Shown here piece by piece: positions 17,301 to 25,907 of a stretch of DNA of 59,743 bases (positions within the stretch are counted from its first letter, which is position 1; the number at the start of each line of letters is the position of its first letter). The notes under the pieces are model-generated. The model made no database searches and was not told where the DNA came from. It worked only from the letters and a program-made list of their open reading frames with translations. This DNA is from Halonotius pteroides (GTDB lineage: Archaea > Halobacteriota > Halobacteria > Halobacteriales > Haloferacaceae), in contig NZ_QMDW01000014.1 of assembly GCF_003605635.1 (NCBI RefSeq), positions 1-59,743 on the forward strand, in the 5' to 3' direction. The position numbers and the translations under genes are program-made.

Positions 17301-18798
17301 GCCTGCGGCCGAGTCCCCGCATCCAGCCCGGATCACGATCGATGACGACGACCGCTGGCGAGCGTTTACCGAGGGAGCGGTGACCGTGTCGGATTCGGGT
17401 GTCGTGTCGGTTCCGATCGGGTCGGATGGGCTGCTCGTCGCCACGTTCACCGCCGACAGCCCGTCGACCGAGGAAACCGAGTTTCTCGAATCGGCGGCCG
17501 ATACGCTGGCGGTCGGTCTCCGGCAGGCCCGACAGAAGGCCTCGATCGACGAGTTCAAAGCTGAAACCGAGGCACTTACCACCGATCTCTCCCGCCAGCG
17601 CACGCTGCTGGACAGCTATATCTCGGCGATCGAGACCGTGATGGGCGGTGAATCCCAGGTGGAACTGTTCGAGACACTCACCGACTTCTGTGAGACCAAC
17701 TGGGCGTACGGGTGGGTTGGCACCTACCAGCCACAGGTGGAGACGGTGACACCGACGGTCGTCAGCTCCGCCGGCGGCCCGGCGACAACCGTCGCCAGCG
17801 AGGGCGAAACCGGCCGCAGGCCGCCGATGCTGACGGCCGCCGTCGACCGCGAACCGGTCTATACCGAAAACACGCGATCGACACGGCAGCAGTCGAGCTG
17901 GGGGCGTCAGCTGCTGACCTACGGCTATCAGTCTGCTGTGGCCCTGCCGATCTGTGATGGTGGGGCCCTCCACGGCGTTCTGGAGGTGACAGCCACCGCC
18001 ACGGAGGGGTTCGACACACAGGCCAGAGAGATGCTGGGTGTGCTCTGTCGGGCCGTGGCGATCCGACTCGATCAACTCGATCGTGCCGAACCGATCGGAG
18101 CGAATCGGGAGGCGGTTGTCTTCGAACTGCTGTTCGGCGCGGAGCGACCCGTCTTCCCGTCACTGCCCGACGACCTGACGGTCGAGGTGCGCACGATCGA
18201 GACCATCGACAGCGACACCCGCAGACTTACCCTGCAGGTTGCGGCGACTACCGCCGACCAGTTTGAACGGTATGTCGACAAAACGCCGGGGCTTTCCGGG
18301 TTCGAGGTCGCAACCGACCAAGACAACACTGACAGTGTTCTCGCCGCGGTTCGACTCACACTCACCGCCCGAGCACCAACCCAGCAGCTCTTCGAGGTGT
18401 TGAATCAACATGCCGCCGACATCGTGACCCTCCACAGCGACCCGACTAGTGAGGTCGTCCGAATCGAGAGTCATCGGCCGGGGGTGGTTGGAGATATCGC
18501 CGACAGACTACGGGAGACACTCGACTGCCAACTCCTCTCGAAACGAACCACAGCACCGACCGATCTGCTCACCCAGCGAACATCGATCGCCGACGCGCTC
18601 ACCGACCGGCAGCGCGAACTGTTCCGGACGGCATACAGAGAGGGCTACTACGAGCAGCCAAAGGGGATCAGTGGTGACGACCTCGCCGCACTCTTCGATA
18701 TCTCGCAGTCGACCGTCCACGAACACCTACGCGCAGCCGAACAACGGGTCGCAACGGTTCTTTTTGATGACGGTTCGGCCTGGCCAGATAACGCCTGA
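14341..18798 (+). CDS. Large multi-PAS/GAF sensor with bacterio-opsin-activator-type HTH
   Basis: Encodes 1485 residues. An N-terminal region of about 130 residues may be a degenerate receiver. It is followed by PAS-like modules at about 150-260, 265-375 (ends VNRDITERK), 390-505, 515-640 (YVVDITERK) and 800-920, with GAF-like modules at about 650-785, 935-1070 and 1110-1240. The C-terminus (about 1415-1470) carries LTDRQRELFRTAYREGYYE and ISQSTVHEHLRAAEQR, the HTH_10 domain of haloarchaeal bacterio-opsin activators. It has no kinase domain, so signal sensing and DNA binding are in one chain. Bat itself is much shorter; a role in bop control 10 kb away is possible but unproven. Confidence 0.87.
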   Translation: MQTADHNPVAVRCVGSDSGTVRNILRDPIAAVFGSAALGDDASGSPSTGWDGAATRLIACTATAVASDVVPTTDLQAGEWVLVVDTGSPADIDPAALPVQASYIHAESPPAQIRSQLRTIAAATGVATTTPPAERSVPPTPADVAGIELPIPVVVSAVDTPRVVAVNSAAASLFDQPRSALVGCSPTELRVESATDTDETLLDAAVETGQIQRPATGDGEAVTIAAGDGSSLPVDYNAVTTTINGREHLIETFEDATDRLARETDRQRQAVAMDTALTGISILSPSSAYTYMNEAHAAIFDREPADLLGETWQAIYDDDQQEYIESEVLPVVETTGSWDGELTGQRADGSPVEQHVSLTALPDGGLVCVNRDITERKHREQELRELTERLNLAVEGANLGIWDWDMTTNQVEFNEQWAEMLGLSLEDIEPSLDAWEQRVHPEDIDAVTAALDAHIAGDTDYYDTEHRMQTAAGGWKWVRDIGRVVERDDTGEPRRAVGIHLDIDDRKTYEQQLKAGRDMFTQGPAVVFKWRDAEGWPVEYVSENIEDVLGYTPDQFQSGAMAYADIIHDQDYERVSELVAEHSSGEIDEFSHDPYRVVTPDGTVRWVLDYTKNIRQDGEITHRLGYVVDITERKERERQLQQIRETVSTFMLAEDRTAVIETAVEAITETLSLPVVAYYRRDDDRLRPESVSTAATTVLDDQPAFEAGEGLVWTAVETGVSAYYPDVTERDGCYNPDTVLRSELHLPVDDDGVFIVASTTPDDITETERDLLGILIDHVETALTLRDRTTQLQQARETAEAERQQLRDVINAVPQLICATDQTGELLFANAALADAYDTTVADLEGSTDADIAVADPEQMAAGETDTASIEPGESVRTWGTALTNVAGDERLFETWTVGFEAVDIDETAVLSVSNDVTELEEATAAVERLQRLKAHYKIGDELLQTRTPDEVCAIGSQAIVDGLPVAAVSVYMWDEAETVLAHKSSAPAAESPHPARITIDDDDRWRAFTEGAVTVSDSGVVSVPIGSDGLLVATFTADSPSTEETEFLESAADTLAVGLRQARQKASIDEFKAETEALTTDLSRQRTLLDSYISAIETVMGGESQVELFETLTDFCETNWAYGWVGTYQPQVETVTPTVVSSAGGPATTVASEGETGRRPPMLTAAVDREPVYTENTRSTRQQSSWGRQLLTYGYQSAVALPICDGGALHGVLEVTATATEGFDTQAREMLGVLCRAVAIRLDQLDRAEPIGANREAVVFELLFGAERPVFPSLPDDLTVEVRTIETIDSDTRRLTLQVAATTADQFERYVDKTPGLSGFEVATDQDNTDSVLAAVRLTLTARAPTQQLFEVLNQHAADIVTLHSDPTSEVVRIESHRPGVVGDIADRLRETLDCQLLSKRTTAPTDLLTQRTSIADALTDRQRELFRTAYREGYYEQPKGISGDDLAALFDISQSTVHEHLRAAEQRVATVLFDDGSAWPDNA

Positions 18799-18929
18799 CT
18801 TTTCGGAGCCCCATTCGGCATGCCTCGCCGTCGTTCGGTATCGAGCTGCCCTGATATGTCAGGCTCTTTCTCTCGAGCCGCCGTATGTTCGGACGACAAG
18901 TCAAGTATAGTACTATGTTATATTCGCTC

Positions 18930-19181
18930 ATGTCCTCCGAGGCCGAACCACGCGCCCGAAAACTACCGACCGAGTCGTACAACCAGGTGCTGGCTGCGTT
19001 GTTTCACGCCGCACAACAGCAAGCGGCGGGCACAGAGGGCCCTGTATCCAAGAGCAGCCTGACAACCAACCACATCGCACGACTGGAACGACTAGCAGAC
19101 ATCACGCTGGCGACCGCACTGAACACAGGGTCGGCTGATGTGCTGTTTCGTGACCAGATCGCTGCTGTGGAGGATCGATGA
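18930..19181 (+). CDS. Small protein of unknown function, first gene of a regulator operon
   Basis: Encodes 83 residues from ATG 18930 (upstream in-frame ATG at 18915 is possible). TATA-like AAGTATAGTAC lies about 19-30 bp before ATG 18930. The sequence is helical and soluble with no known motif. It overlaps the next gene by four bases, forming an operon with two DNA-binding proteins. It may be a partner or anti-regulator of these, but nothing in the sequence shows it. Confidence 0.6.
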   Translation: MSSEAEPRARKLPTESYNQVLAALFHAAQQQAAGTEGPVSKSSLTTNHIARLERLADITLATALNTGSADVLFRDQIAAVEDR

Positions 19182-19657
19182 GCCGATCCGATACACCTGA
19201 CGGGGCAGCACCACCGTCCACTGACGCGATTCCGTTCGACGATGTTGCGCCGGCAACGATCCGTGTTCTCGCCGACTGTGGGGTGCTCTCTGATGAGCCC
19301 GACAGGGGGGAGTTCTGTCCAGACTCAGCCTTCAAACTGCTCGCCCATCCGGGTCGCCGAATCGTGGTTACACATCTGCTCTCTGCTGGCCCGACCGTGA
19401 CACTCAGTCAGCTGCTCGATTACGTCTTCTCACAGTCGGATACGGGCTCCGAATCAAAAGCGACCCGCCAAGAGGTCACCCAAGCGTTTACCAACAGACA
19501 TCTGCCGAAGCTTGACGCTGAGGGCTACATCTCCTATAATCTCGAACAGCAGCGAATAACGGCAACTGCGAAGACTGCCAATATGAAGCCGTATCTCGCT
19601 GTGGCGGTACTCCAAGAACGAACCACCGACTCCGGGCGGGAGGCGTCCGATCAATGA
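19178..19657 (+). CDS. DUF7344-like winged-helix protein
   Basis: Encodes 159 residues. FKLLAHPGRRIVVTHLLSA followed by VTLSQLLDYV and HLPKLDAEGYISYNLEQQ is the pattern of haloarchaeal DUF7344 winged-helix domains, which resemble ArsR/MarR-type DNA-binding folds. An N-terminal 40 residues are acidic and probably disordered. It sits between an unknown small gene and a PadR regulator, overlapping each by four bases. Target genes are unknown. Confidence 0.72.
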   Translation: MSRSDTPDGAAPPSTDAIPFDDVAPATIRVLADCGVLSDEPDRGEFCPDSAFKLLAHPGRRIVVTHLLSAGPTVTLSQLLDYVFSQSDTGSESKATRQEVTQAFTNRHLPKLDAEGYISYNLEQQRITATAKTANMKPYLAVAVLQERTTDSGREASDQ

Positions 19658-19986
19658 GCACATCGATTAAACATCTTTCCGCGTTTCAGCGTGATCTACT
19701 CTACGTTGTAGCGGATCTTGATACGCCCTATGGGTTAGAGATCAAACGCGGCCTTGAGGAGTATTACGACAAGGATGTCAACAGTGGCCGTGTCTATCAA
19801 AATCTTAACACATTAGTCGATCAGGGGTGTATCGAAAAATCAACGATCGACAAACGAACAAACGCCTATACGCTAACACAAAAGGCGGTGATTGCGATGA
19901 AAAACCGTCATCACTGGCAACGAACACAGGCGAAAAGACGAATCCAGACAGAGGCACTCCAAGCCGACAGTCGACTCCAGCACTGA
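19654..19986 (+). CDS. PadR-family transcriptional regulator
   Basis: Encodes 110 residues. LSAFQRDLLYVVADLDTPYG, then LEEYYDKDVNSGRVYQNLNT and LVDQGCIEKS, is a PadR-type winged helix; the S/N-x-GRVYQNL recognition helix is characteristic. Small PadR proteins usually act as dimeric repressors that respond to toxic compounds. It ends the three-gene operon, with the MATE exporter convergent 61 bp downstream. Control of that exporter is only a guess. Confidence 0.82.
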   Translation: MSTSIKHLSAFQRDLLYVVADLDTPYGLEIKRGLEEYYDKDVNSGRVYQNLNTLVDQGCIEKSTIDKRTNAYTLTQKAVIAMKNRHHWQRTQAKRRIQTEALQADSRLQH

Positions 19987-20047
19987 TACCGGTTCGACTG
20001 GTTCGGTGCTGTGTGGTTCAACTGTGACAATTAGCTAGCGTCACCAC

Positions 20048-21466
20048 TCAAGGTTCTGCTTCCGGCCGATAGTCGCGGCTCACCGCCCGCCATTTTCCGG
20101 TGCGGAACCGCCACAGCGTCACCGCCGCCGGCACCCCCGTTTCAAGCACCAACGCGACGTACAGCGCGGCCTCGCCGAGAGCCGTTACCGTCCCGAGATA
20201 CGCCACCGGCAGCGTGAAGACATAAAGCCCGACCAGCGACGCATAAAACGGGATCCGCGTGTCGCCCGCACCCCGCAGCGCGCCCGTCGCCGAGCCGTCA
20301 ACGCCTAAGGCGACAAGGCTCACCGCCGAGACGGCGATAAACGTCGCCGACAACGCGATTGCCGCCGGGTCAGCAACGAAGATGGTCGCGATCGGCTCAG
20401 CAAGCAGAATCACACCCGCGGCGACAAACAGGTGAACAACAGCGGCGAGTGTGATGATCTGGGTACCGTAGGCCGTCGCTTCGCCTTCCTCGCCCGCGCC
20501 CAGAGCCTGTCCGACGAGCGTGCTGGAGGCGATAGAGAACCCCCAGCTCGTGCTGTTGGCGATATTCCGCACGCGGCGGCCAACTTCAAGCGCGGCCACC
20601 GTCGCCGAGCCGAAGCTGGCGGTGATCGCCAACAGCGGAAAGGTGGCAAGCCCCTGAGAGACCCGGCGGGCGATCAGCGGCGTCGACACCCGGAGCAGCT
20701 GCCCCAACAGCTCACGGTCGAACTGCGGGCCGGCCAGCGAGAGGGCAACCGGGCTGGCTCCCCGGCCGAAGTACTCGCGGCCGAACATCCCCCACGAGAA
20801 GGTCAGTGTCACCGCTCCCGTTGCCACCGCGGTGCCAGTCGCCGCGCCGGCGACGCCCCAGCCGAACCCGAAGATCAGCGTCCCGCTGAGAATGACGTTC
20901 AGGGCCGCGCCGCCGGCCCGCACCACCATCGGGGTGAACGTGTCGCTGACGCCGGCGTAGGTGCGGCTGGCGATCATGTTTAGAAATTCAAAGACGAGTG
21001 CGGGCGCGACGATCCCGAGGTAGGTGGTGCCGTAGCCGACCGCCGCGGCGTCGTCGCTCAGGAGGGCGATGAGCGGGTCAGCAAAGGCGACAAAGCCAGC
21101 AACGACCGGTACAGCCAACACAAGGGCGACCCAGACGCTCTGTTTGACCAGTAGCGCGGCGCGGGCAGACTCACCGCCGCCGTAGTGTTGGGAGACAAGG
21201 CCGACCGTCCCACCGGCAAGCCCGATGGCGACGAACTTGCCGACCGTCCAGTAGGCACCAGCGAAGGCCAACCCGGCGACCGCCTGCGCGCCCAGCACCG
21301 AGCCGACCATCGCAAGGTCGGCGGTCTGTTTCGACATAATCGCAAATCCGGTGATCACCCGCGGCCAGGCAAGGTCGACTGTCGCGGTTAAACGGTCGCG
21401 CTTGATGATCCCCAACCGGGCCAACAGCGCGGCGAGAGCGGCGAAGGGGCGAACGGGGTCGACCAT
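20048..21466 (-). CDS. MATE-family efflux transporter
   Basis: Encodes 472 residues with about 12 membrane helices in two similar halves, as in MATE (multidrug and toxin extrusion) antiporters. Typical signals include QTADLAMVGSVLGAQAVAGL near the N-terminus and GQALGAGEEGEA in the second half. Such proteins export cationic drugs or metabolites using Na+ or H+. It is divergent from thiE across about 106 bp. The substrate cannot be inferred. Confidence 0.9.
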   Translation of the reverse strand: MVDPVRPFAALAALLARLGIIKRDRLTATVDLAWPRVITGFAIMSKQTADLAMVGSVLGAQAVAGLAFAGAYWTVGKFVAIGLAGGTVGLVSQHYGGGESARAALLVKQSVWVALVLAVPVVAGFVAFADPLIALLSDDAAAVGYGTTYLGIVAPALVFEFLNMIASRTYAGVSDTFTPMVVRAGGAALNVILSGTLIFGFGWGVAGAATGTAVATGAVTLTFSWGMFGREYFGRGASPVALSLAGPQFDRELLGQLLRVSTPLIARRVSQGLATFPLLAITASFGSATVAALEVGRRVRNIANSTSWGFSIASSTLVGQALGAGEEGEATAYGTQIITLAAVVHLFVAAGVILLAEPIATIFVADPAAIALSATFIAVSAVSLVALGVDGSATGALRGAGDTRIPFYASLVGLYVFTLPVAYLGTVTALGEAALYVALVLETGVPAAVTLWRFRTGKWRAVSRDYRPEAEP

Positions 21467-21572
21467 TCGATGACAGTTTGTGGGCAGTCGGTTTGCGTCT
21501 ATTGGTTTCGTGACGGCAGGAGGACAGCCGGCAGACCGTAAGTCGCTTACCGATCACCGCGATATAGCACCT

Positions 21573-22241
21573 ATGAATCCCGATCAGTGGCGGACGTACC
21601 TCGTCACACAGCAGTCACTTTCTGCGGGCCGATCGACGGAAACCGTCGTTGCGGCGGCCGTCGAAGGCGGCGTCGACGCCGTCCAGCTCCGCGAGAAAGA
21701 TACCTCGGCTCAACACCGGATCGAACTCGGGGAGCGGCTCCGCGAGCTAACGGGCGCGGCCGACATCGATCTCATTGTCAACGATCGGATCGATATCGCC
21801 TACGCGGTCGGGGCAGACGGCGTCCACCTCGGGCAATCTGATCCCTCAGTGTCGACAGCTCGTGAGATTCTCGGCCCGGAGGCGACGATCGGCGTCTCGG
21901 TGTCGACGGTCTCGGAGGCCCGGCTCGCGGCGATCGGGGGTGCTGACTATCTCGGTGTCGGCGCGGTCTACGGCACCGATTCGAAGCCGGACGCCGAGAC
22001 GGCCGACGACGGCCTCGGCGTCGACCAACTCGCCAAGATCGCCGATGCGGTGACACTCCCGATTGTTGCGATCGGTGGCGTCACCCCTGAAAACGCCAGC
22101 GGCCCGATCCAAGCCGGCGCGAGCGGCGTGGCGGCCATCAGCGCGATCACCGCCGCTGACGATCCGACAGCCGCCACCCACGAGTTGCGCGAAGCGGTCG
22201 ACGCCGCGGTTGAAAACGAGGAGGGAGCCGCCGATGGCTAA
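21573..22241 (+). CDS. thiE: Thiamine-phosphate synthase
   Basis: Encodes 222 residues from ATG 21573. The TIM-barrel motifs VQLREKD, DLIVNDRIDIA, GVHLGQSD, YLGVGAVYGTDSKPDA and VAIGGVTPEN are those of ThiE, which joins HMP pyrophosphate and HET phosphate to form thiamine phosphate. It overlaps thiM by eight bases. No THI-box riboswitch (no CTGAGA-type core) is visible in the 106-bp upstream region. Confidence 0.95.
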   Translation: MNPDQWRTYLVTQQSLSAGRSTETVVAAAVEGGVDAVQLREKDTSAQHRIELGERLRELTGAADIDLIVNDRIDIAYAVGADGVHLGQSDPSVSTAREILGPEATIGVSVSTVSEARLAAIGGADYLGVGAVYGTDSKPDAETADDGLGVDQLAKIADAVTLPIVAIGGVTPENASGPIQAGASGVAAISAITAADDPTAATHELREAVDAAVENEEGAADG

Positions 22242-23070
22242 CGCCGCTGTGTCGCCGGCGGCCCTCGCCGAGTCGCTGACGAGTCTGCGGGAGACCGAGC
22301 CGCTGATCCAACATCTCACCAACCGGGTGACGATCAACGACGTGGCCAACAGCACCCTCCACTGGGGCGCGCTGCCGGTGATGGCCGACGGGCCCGAGGA
22401 CGGCCCGGAGATGGCCCACGGCGCGAGCGCGGTGTTGCTCAACACGGGCCAGCTCAACGACTCGCTCAGCGAGGCGATCTACGAAACCGGCCTCGCGGCC
22501 AACGAGCTTGGGGTGCCGGTCGTTCTCGATCCGGTCGGAATGGGATCGACACCGACCCGCAACGAGCTTGTCGAGCGACTGCTCGCCGACGTCGAGTTCG
22601 CGGCGATCAAGGGCAACTACGGCGAGATCACCGCGCTGGCGGGGACGGAAGCCGAGGTTCGCGGCGTCGAGTCTGTCGGCGAGTACGACGAGATCGAACA
22701 GACGGCACAGGCGGTCGCCGAGTCTGCGGACACCGTCGTCGTCGCCTCCGGCGACACCGATATCGTCGCCACAGCCGACACCGCCTACCGCGTTGCGGCC
22801 GGCCACGAGATGATGGGTGAGGTCGTCGGCACGGGCTGTATCCTCGGCGGGACGGTCGCCAGTTTCTGTGGCGGCATCGACGACAGCCTGAGGGCCGCGT
22901 TGCACGCAACATTGGCCTTCGGGCTCGTCGGCGAGCGTGCTGCCGACGACGAGTACAGCGGGCCAGCAAGCTACCACACGAACCTACTCGACGAAATCTG
23001 GAATCTCACACCCGAGGCCGCCAGCGACCTCGATGTCGATCTTGAGGATCGGGTCGAAGCCATCGAGTAA
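22234..23070 (+). CDS. thiM: Hydroxyethylthiazole kinase
   Basis: Encodes 278 residues from ATG 22234. TEPLIQHLTNRVTINDVAN at the N-terminus, VPVVLDPVGMGST, IKGNYGEI and the active-site loop GTGCILGG are typical of ThiM, which phosphorylates the thiazole alcohol for thiamine salvage. It works directly upstream of ThiE in the pathway, and the overlap of the two genes supports joint expression. Confidence 0.95.
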   Translation: MANAAVSPAALAESLTSLRETEPLIQHLTNRVTINDVANSTLHWGALPVMADGPEDGPEMAHGASAVLLNTGQLNDSLSEAIYETGLAANELGVPVVLDPVGMGSTPTRNELVERLLADVEFAAIKGNYGEITALAGTEAEVRGVESVGEYDEIEQTAQAVAESADTVVVASGDTDIVATADTAYRVAAGHEMMGEVVGTGCILGGTVASFCGGIDDSLRAALHATLAFGLVGERAADDEYSGPASYHTNLLDEIWNLTPEAASDLDVDLEDRVEAIE

Positions 23071-23129
23071 GCCACACGTCACACACCACGCAGAGTAAGG
23101 GCTAACCCCCGGCAGCGGCAAGCACGTGT

Positions 23130-24113
23130 ATGTCCACCGCCAACGCCACAGACGACACCGAACCGAGCGACGCCGACCTCCGTGAGGCCGCCGAGACCGC
23201 GCTTACCCAATGTCTCAATCTCGGCAGCGATGAGACCTGTCTGATCGTCACCGACGACAAGCGCGAACGGATCGGCGAAACGCTGTATGCGGAGGCCAGC
23301 GCGATCACCGACGACCCGGTGATCGTCCGCTACCCGCCCGGCGCCCAACACGGCGCGGAGCCACCCGAACCCGTTGCCAGCGCGCTCAACGCGGCCGACG
23401 TGTTTCTCGCGCCAACGACAAAAAGCATCAGCCACACCCGCGCTCGCGGTGACGCCTGCGAGAACGGTGCCCGCGGGGCGACCCTCCCGGGGATCACGGA
23501 ATCAGTCTTTGTTACCGGCCTCGATGCCGACTACGAGGCGATCAAAACGCACAGCGAAACCCTCCACGAACAGGTCGTCGGTGCCGAGGAGATCCGGGTG
23601 ACCAGCCCGCAAGGCACCGATATCACCGTCGAGATCGGCGACCGTGAGTGGCTGCTCGACACCGGGATCGTTCACGACAACGGCGGCTTCTCGAATCTGC
23701 CCGCCGGTGAGATCTTCGTCAGCCCCGAAAGTGCGACCGGCACCTACGTCGTCGACGGGACGATGCGCCCACATGGCCTGCTGGATGACGGCGAGCAACT
23801 CACCTTCGAGGTCGACGACGGCTATGTCACCGAGATCAGCGACAACGAGATCCGCGAACAGATCGAAACTGCCGCTGAAAAAGTTGGCCGCGACGCCTAC
23901 AATCTCGCGGAGTTGGGCATCGGCACCAACGTCGGCGTCGACGAGCTCGTCGGCTCAGTGTTGCTCGACGAGAAGGCCGCCGGCACCGTCCATCTCGCGA
24001 TCGGTGACAACGCTGCCATCGGCGGCGAGACCGACGCGCCGCTCCATCTCGACGGCATTCTCCGGCAGCCGACCGTCTACGCCGACGGCGAGGCAATCGA
24101 ACTCCCGAGCTAA
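23130..24113 (+). CDS. M29-family (aminopeptidase T/PepS-like) metallopeptidase
   Basis: Encodes 327 residues resembling archaeal aminopeptidases annotated as M29. ISHTRAR, NLPAGEIFVSPESATGTYV and AELGIGTNVG hold the conserved Glu and Asn positions, and LDGILRQPTVYADG is the usual C-terminus with a metal-ligand Asp. These enzymes remove N-terminal residues using Co2+ or Zn2+. The gene starts 59 bp after thiM and ends 44 bp before the creatininase-family gene, so a loose operon is possible. Confidence 0.83.
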   Translation: MSTANATDDTEPSDADLREAAETALTQCLNLGSDETCLIVTDDKRERIGETLYAEASAITDDPVIVRYPPGAQHGAEPPEPVASALNAADVFLAPTTKSISHTRARGDACENGARGATLPGITESVFVTGLDADYEAIKTHSETLHEQVVGAEEIRVTSPQGTDITVEIGDREWLLDTGIVHDNGGFSNLPAGEIFVSPESATGTYVVDGTMRPHGLLDDGEQLTFEVDDGYVTEISDNEIREQIETAAEKVGRDAYNLAELGIGTNVGVDELVGSVLLDEKAAGTVHLAIGDNAAIGGETDAPLHLDGILRQPTVYADGEAIELPS

Positions 24114-24157
24114 GAACCGAGCGGGGCGTTGAAGAGCCAGCGGCCCACACAGCCAGT

Positions 24158-24886
24158 ATGCAGCTTTCGGAGGCAACGTGGCCCGAGATACAGGACTGCG
24201 AGAGCGACCTCGCGGTGCTCCCAACCGGGAGTATCGAACAGCACGGCCCCCACGCCCCACTCGGCACCGACGCCAAAACCGCCGCCGCTGTCGCCGCAGC
24301 CGGCGTCGACGCCTACCGCGAGCGAACCGGCGAGGACGTGCCGGTCGCACCAACGATCCCGGTCGGGGTCGCCGCCGAACACCGCGCCTTCGATGGGACA
24401 CTGTGGGTCACCCCCGAGACGTTCCGGACATACGTCCGGGAAACCGTCGCCAGCCTTGCTCACCACGGCTTCGACCGCGTCGTCATCGTCAATGGCCACG
24501 GCGGCAACACTGACGCCCTCCGGGAGGTGACAGGTACGATCTCACGCGAAGACGCGGCCTACGCGGTCGCTTTTACATGGTTCGATAGCATCGACACCGA
24601 GGAAGAAATGGGCCACGGCGGCCCCGTCGAAACAAGCCTGCTCTATCATATCGACGACGAGGCGATCCGCGAAGCGAACGTAGCTGCCGCCCGTAAGAGA
24701 GCCAGCGGTGGGTGGGGCGAATGGGTCGCCGGCGTCAACCTCGCTCACGACAGCGATGAGTTCAGCGATAACGGTGTCGTCGGCGATCCGGCCGCGGCGA
24801 CCGCTGCTCTCGGCGAGCGGCTCCTCGCACGCAGCGGCGAGGGGCTGGCCGATCTCCTAGAAGCTGTTGGGAGTCGGACTCGTTGA
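24158..24886 (+). CDS. Creatininase-family amidohydrolase (ArfB-like candidate)
   Basis: Encodes 242 residues. LPTGSIEQHGPHAPLGTD, VNGHGGN and MGHGGPVETS are the metal-site motifs of the creatininase family. In archaea one branch is ArfB, the formamide hydrolase of riboflavin and F420 biosynthesis, so that is the leading candidate; creatinine breakdown is unlikely. The nearby pterin gene at 25412-25762 gives weak contextual support. Which branch it belongs to would need a tree. Confidence 0.82.
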   Translation: MQLSEATWPEIQDCESDLAVLPTGSIEQHGPHAPLGTDAKTAAAVAAAGVDAYRERTGEDVPVAPTIPVGVAAEHRAFDGTLWVTPETFRTYVRETVASLAHHGFDRVVIVNGHGGNTDALREVTGTISREDAAYAVAFTWFDSIDTEEEMGHGGPVETSLLYHIDDEAIREANVAAARKRASGGWGEWVAGVNLAHDSDEFSDNGVVGDPAAATAALGERLLARSGEGLADLLEAVGSRTR

Positions 24887-24911
24887 ACCCGGGACGACAG
24901 CGTGTCGCAGG

Positions 24912-25340
24912 TTACTCGTCTGCGCCGTCTGTGGAGTCGTCGTTGGCGTCGTCGTGTGCGTCCTGCAGTGAGCTCCGGAGCTGCGGAACGGTGCCGGTGA
25001 GCTCACTCACGTCGTTGTGAGCAGTCTCGATCGTTTCCAACAGTTCCTCAACGGCCGCGATGTCGGCCTCCAGATCCTCGGCGTCCTCGAAGGCGTCGGC
25101 ACGTTCCCCAAGCGTGTACCACTTTTTCGCTTGCCGGAGGTGCTCCGGTGCCTCGCCGACAGCAAGAGCAGATTTTAAGCCGTTGAGTACACCGAGGACG
25201 TTGTCGGCGTCGGTCTGCCAGATATCGTCGGCCGTCGGCAGTGCCCCACTGGCCGCCGACAGGTGCTGTTCGACATCCTCGCGGGTTTCCGCGGCGGCCT
25301 CGCCGAACAGCTCGTCGTCATCGAAGGTGGCTTGACTCAT
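24912..25340 (-). CDS. DUF5790-like haloarchaeal protein
   Basis: Encodes 142 residues. DDIWQTDADNVLGVLNGLK and AKKWYTLGERADAFEDA are features I associate with the haloarchaeal DUF5790 family, of unknown function. The protein is acidic, mainly helical, with a probable coiled coil at about 85-125 and a disordered Asp-rich tail. It is convergent with the creatininase-family gene. Confidence 0.7.
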   Translation of the reverse strand: MSQATFDDDELFGEAAAETREDVEQHLSAASGALPTADDIWQTDADNVLGVLNGLKSALAVGEAPEHLRQAKKWYTLGERADAFEDAEDLEADIAAVEELLETIETAHNDVSELTGTVPQLRSSLQDAHDDANDDSTDGADE

Positions 25341-25411
25341 AGTTCATGATGGTTGCGGGGAGAGTTAAAGACAAGCCCGAAAGTGAAAGTGAAATTAGCC
25401 GTGCTGTCGGC

Positions 25412-25762
25412 TTACTCGGCGGCTTCGTCGACGGCGACCAGCTTCATGAGTGGGTAGCCATCCTCCATCTCCATCCGTGTCTGAGCGGTCACACCCTCAT
25501 AGTTAATATGCATCTCGACGGTCATCAGACGCCCCGTGAGCTCGGTGTAGCCGCTGTCGTGGTCGATAGCATCAGCGACCCGGTCGTCGTCGATGGCGAC
25601 CGAGACCGACTCACAAAACGGCTGGTTTTCGATAGCCTCGGCCATCGCGGTCTCTAAGCTCCGTGTGCTGTCTGGGCTGACCGGTGTGCCAGCAAACTGG
25701 TGGTACAGCGAGCCGAACTTGATGCCGGCCTCGAAACACGCCTGTTGGGTATCTGTGGACAT
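25412..25762 (-). CDS. mptD: Archaeal dihydroneopterin aldolase (MptD family)
   Basis: Encodes 116 residues from ATG 25762; longer frames extend into the azf promoter. CFEAGIKFGSLYHQFAGTPVS matches archaeal MptD, which cleaves 7,8-dihydroneopterin to 6-hydroxymethyl-dihydropterin for methanopterin or folate-type cofactors. YTELTGRLMTVEMHINYEG forms the second half of the fold. It is divergent from azf across 145 bp. The archaeal family is unrelated to bacterial FolB. Confidence 0.85.
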   Translation of the reverse strand: MSTDTQQACFEAGIKFGSLYHQFAGTPVSPDSTRSLETAMAEAIENQPFCESVSVAIDDDRVADAIDHDSGYTELTGRLMTVEMHINYEGVTAQTRMEMEDGYPLMKLVAVDEAAE

Positions 25763-25907
25763 ACACCCACCACGGCTGGCGGCGGCTAAGGCGTGTCGCC
25801 TCGGTGCGTTCCAAAGGGGTGTTGGTTGAGTATAGGTGCTAGTAACTATCACACAAACAGCACCGAACCGCGCGTTACTTACGCGTCGTCCCCCGTTAGC
25901 TGAATGA

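Noticed and set aside
21467-21572. TPP riboswitch before thiE
   Set aside because: No conserved THI-box core and too little room for the fold.
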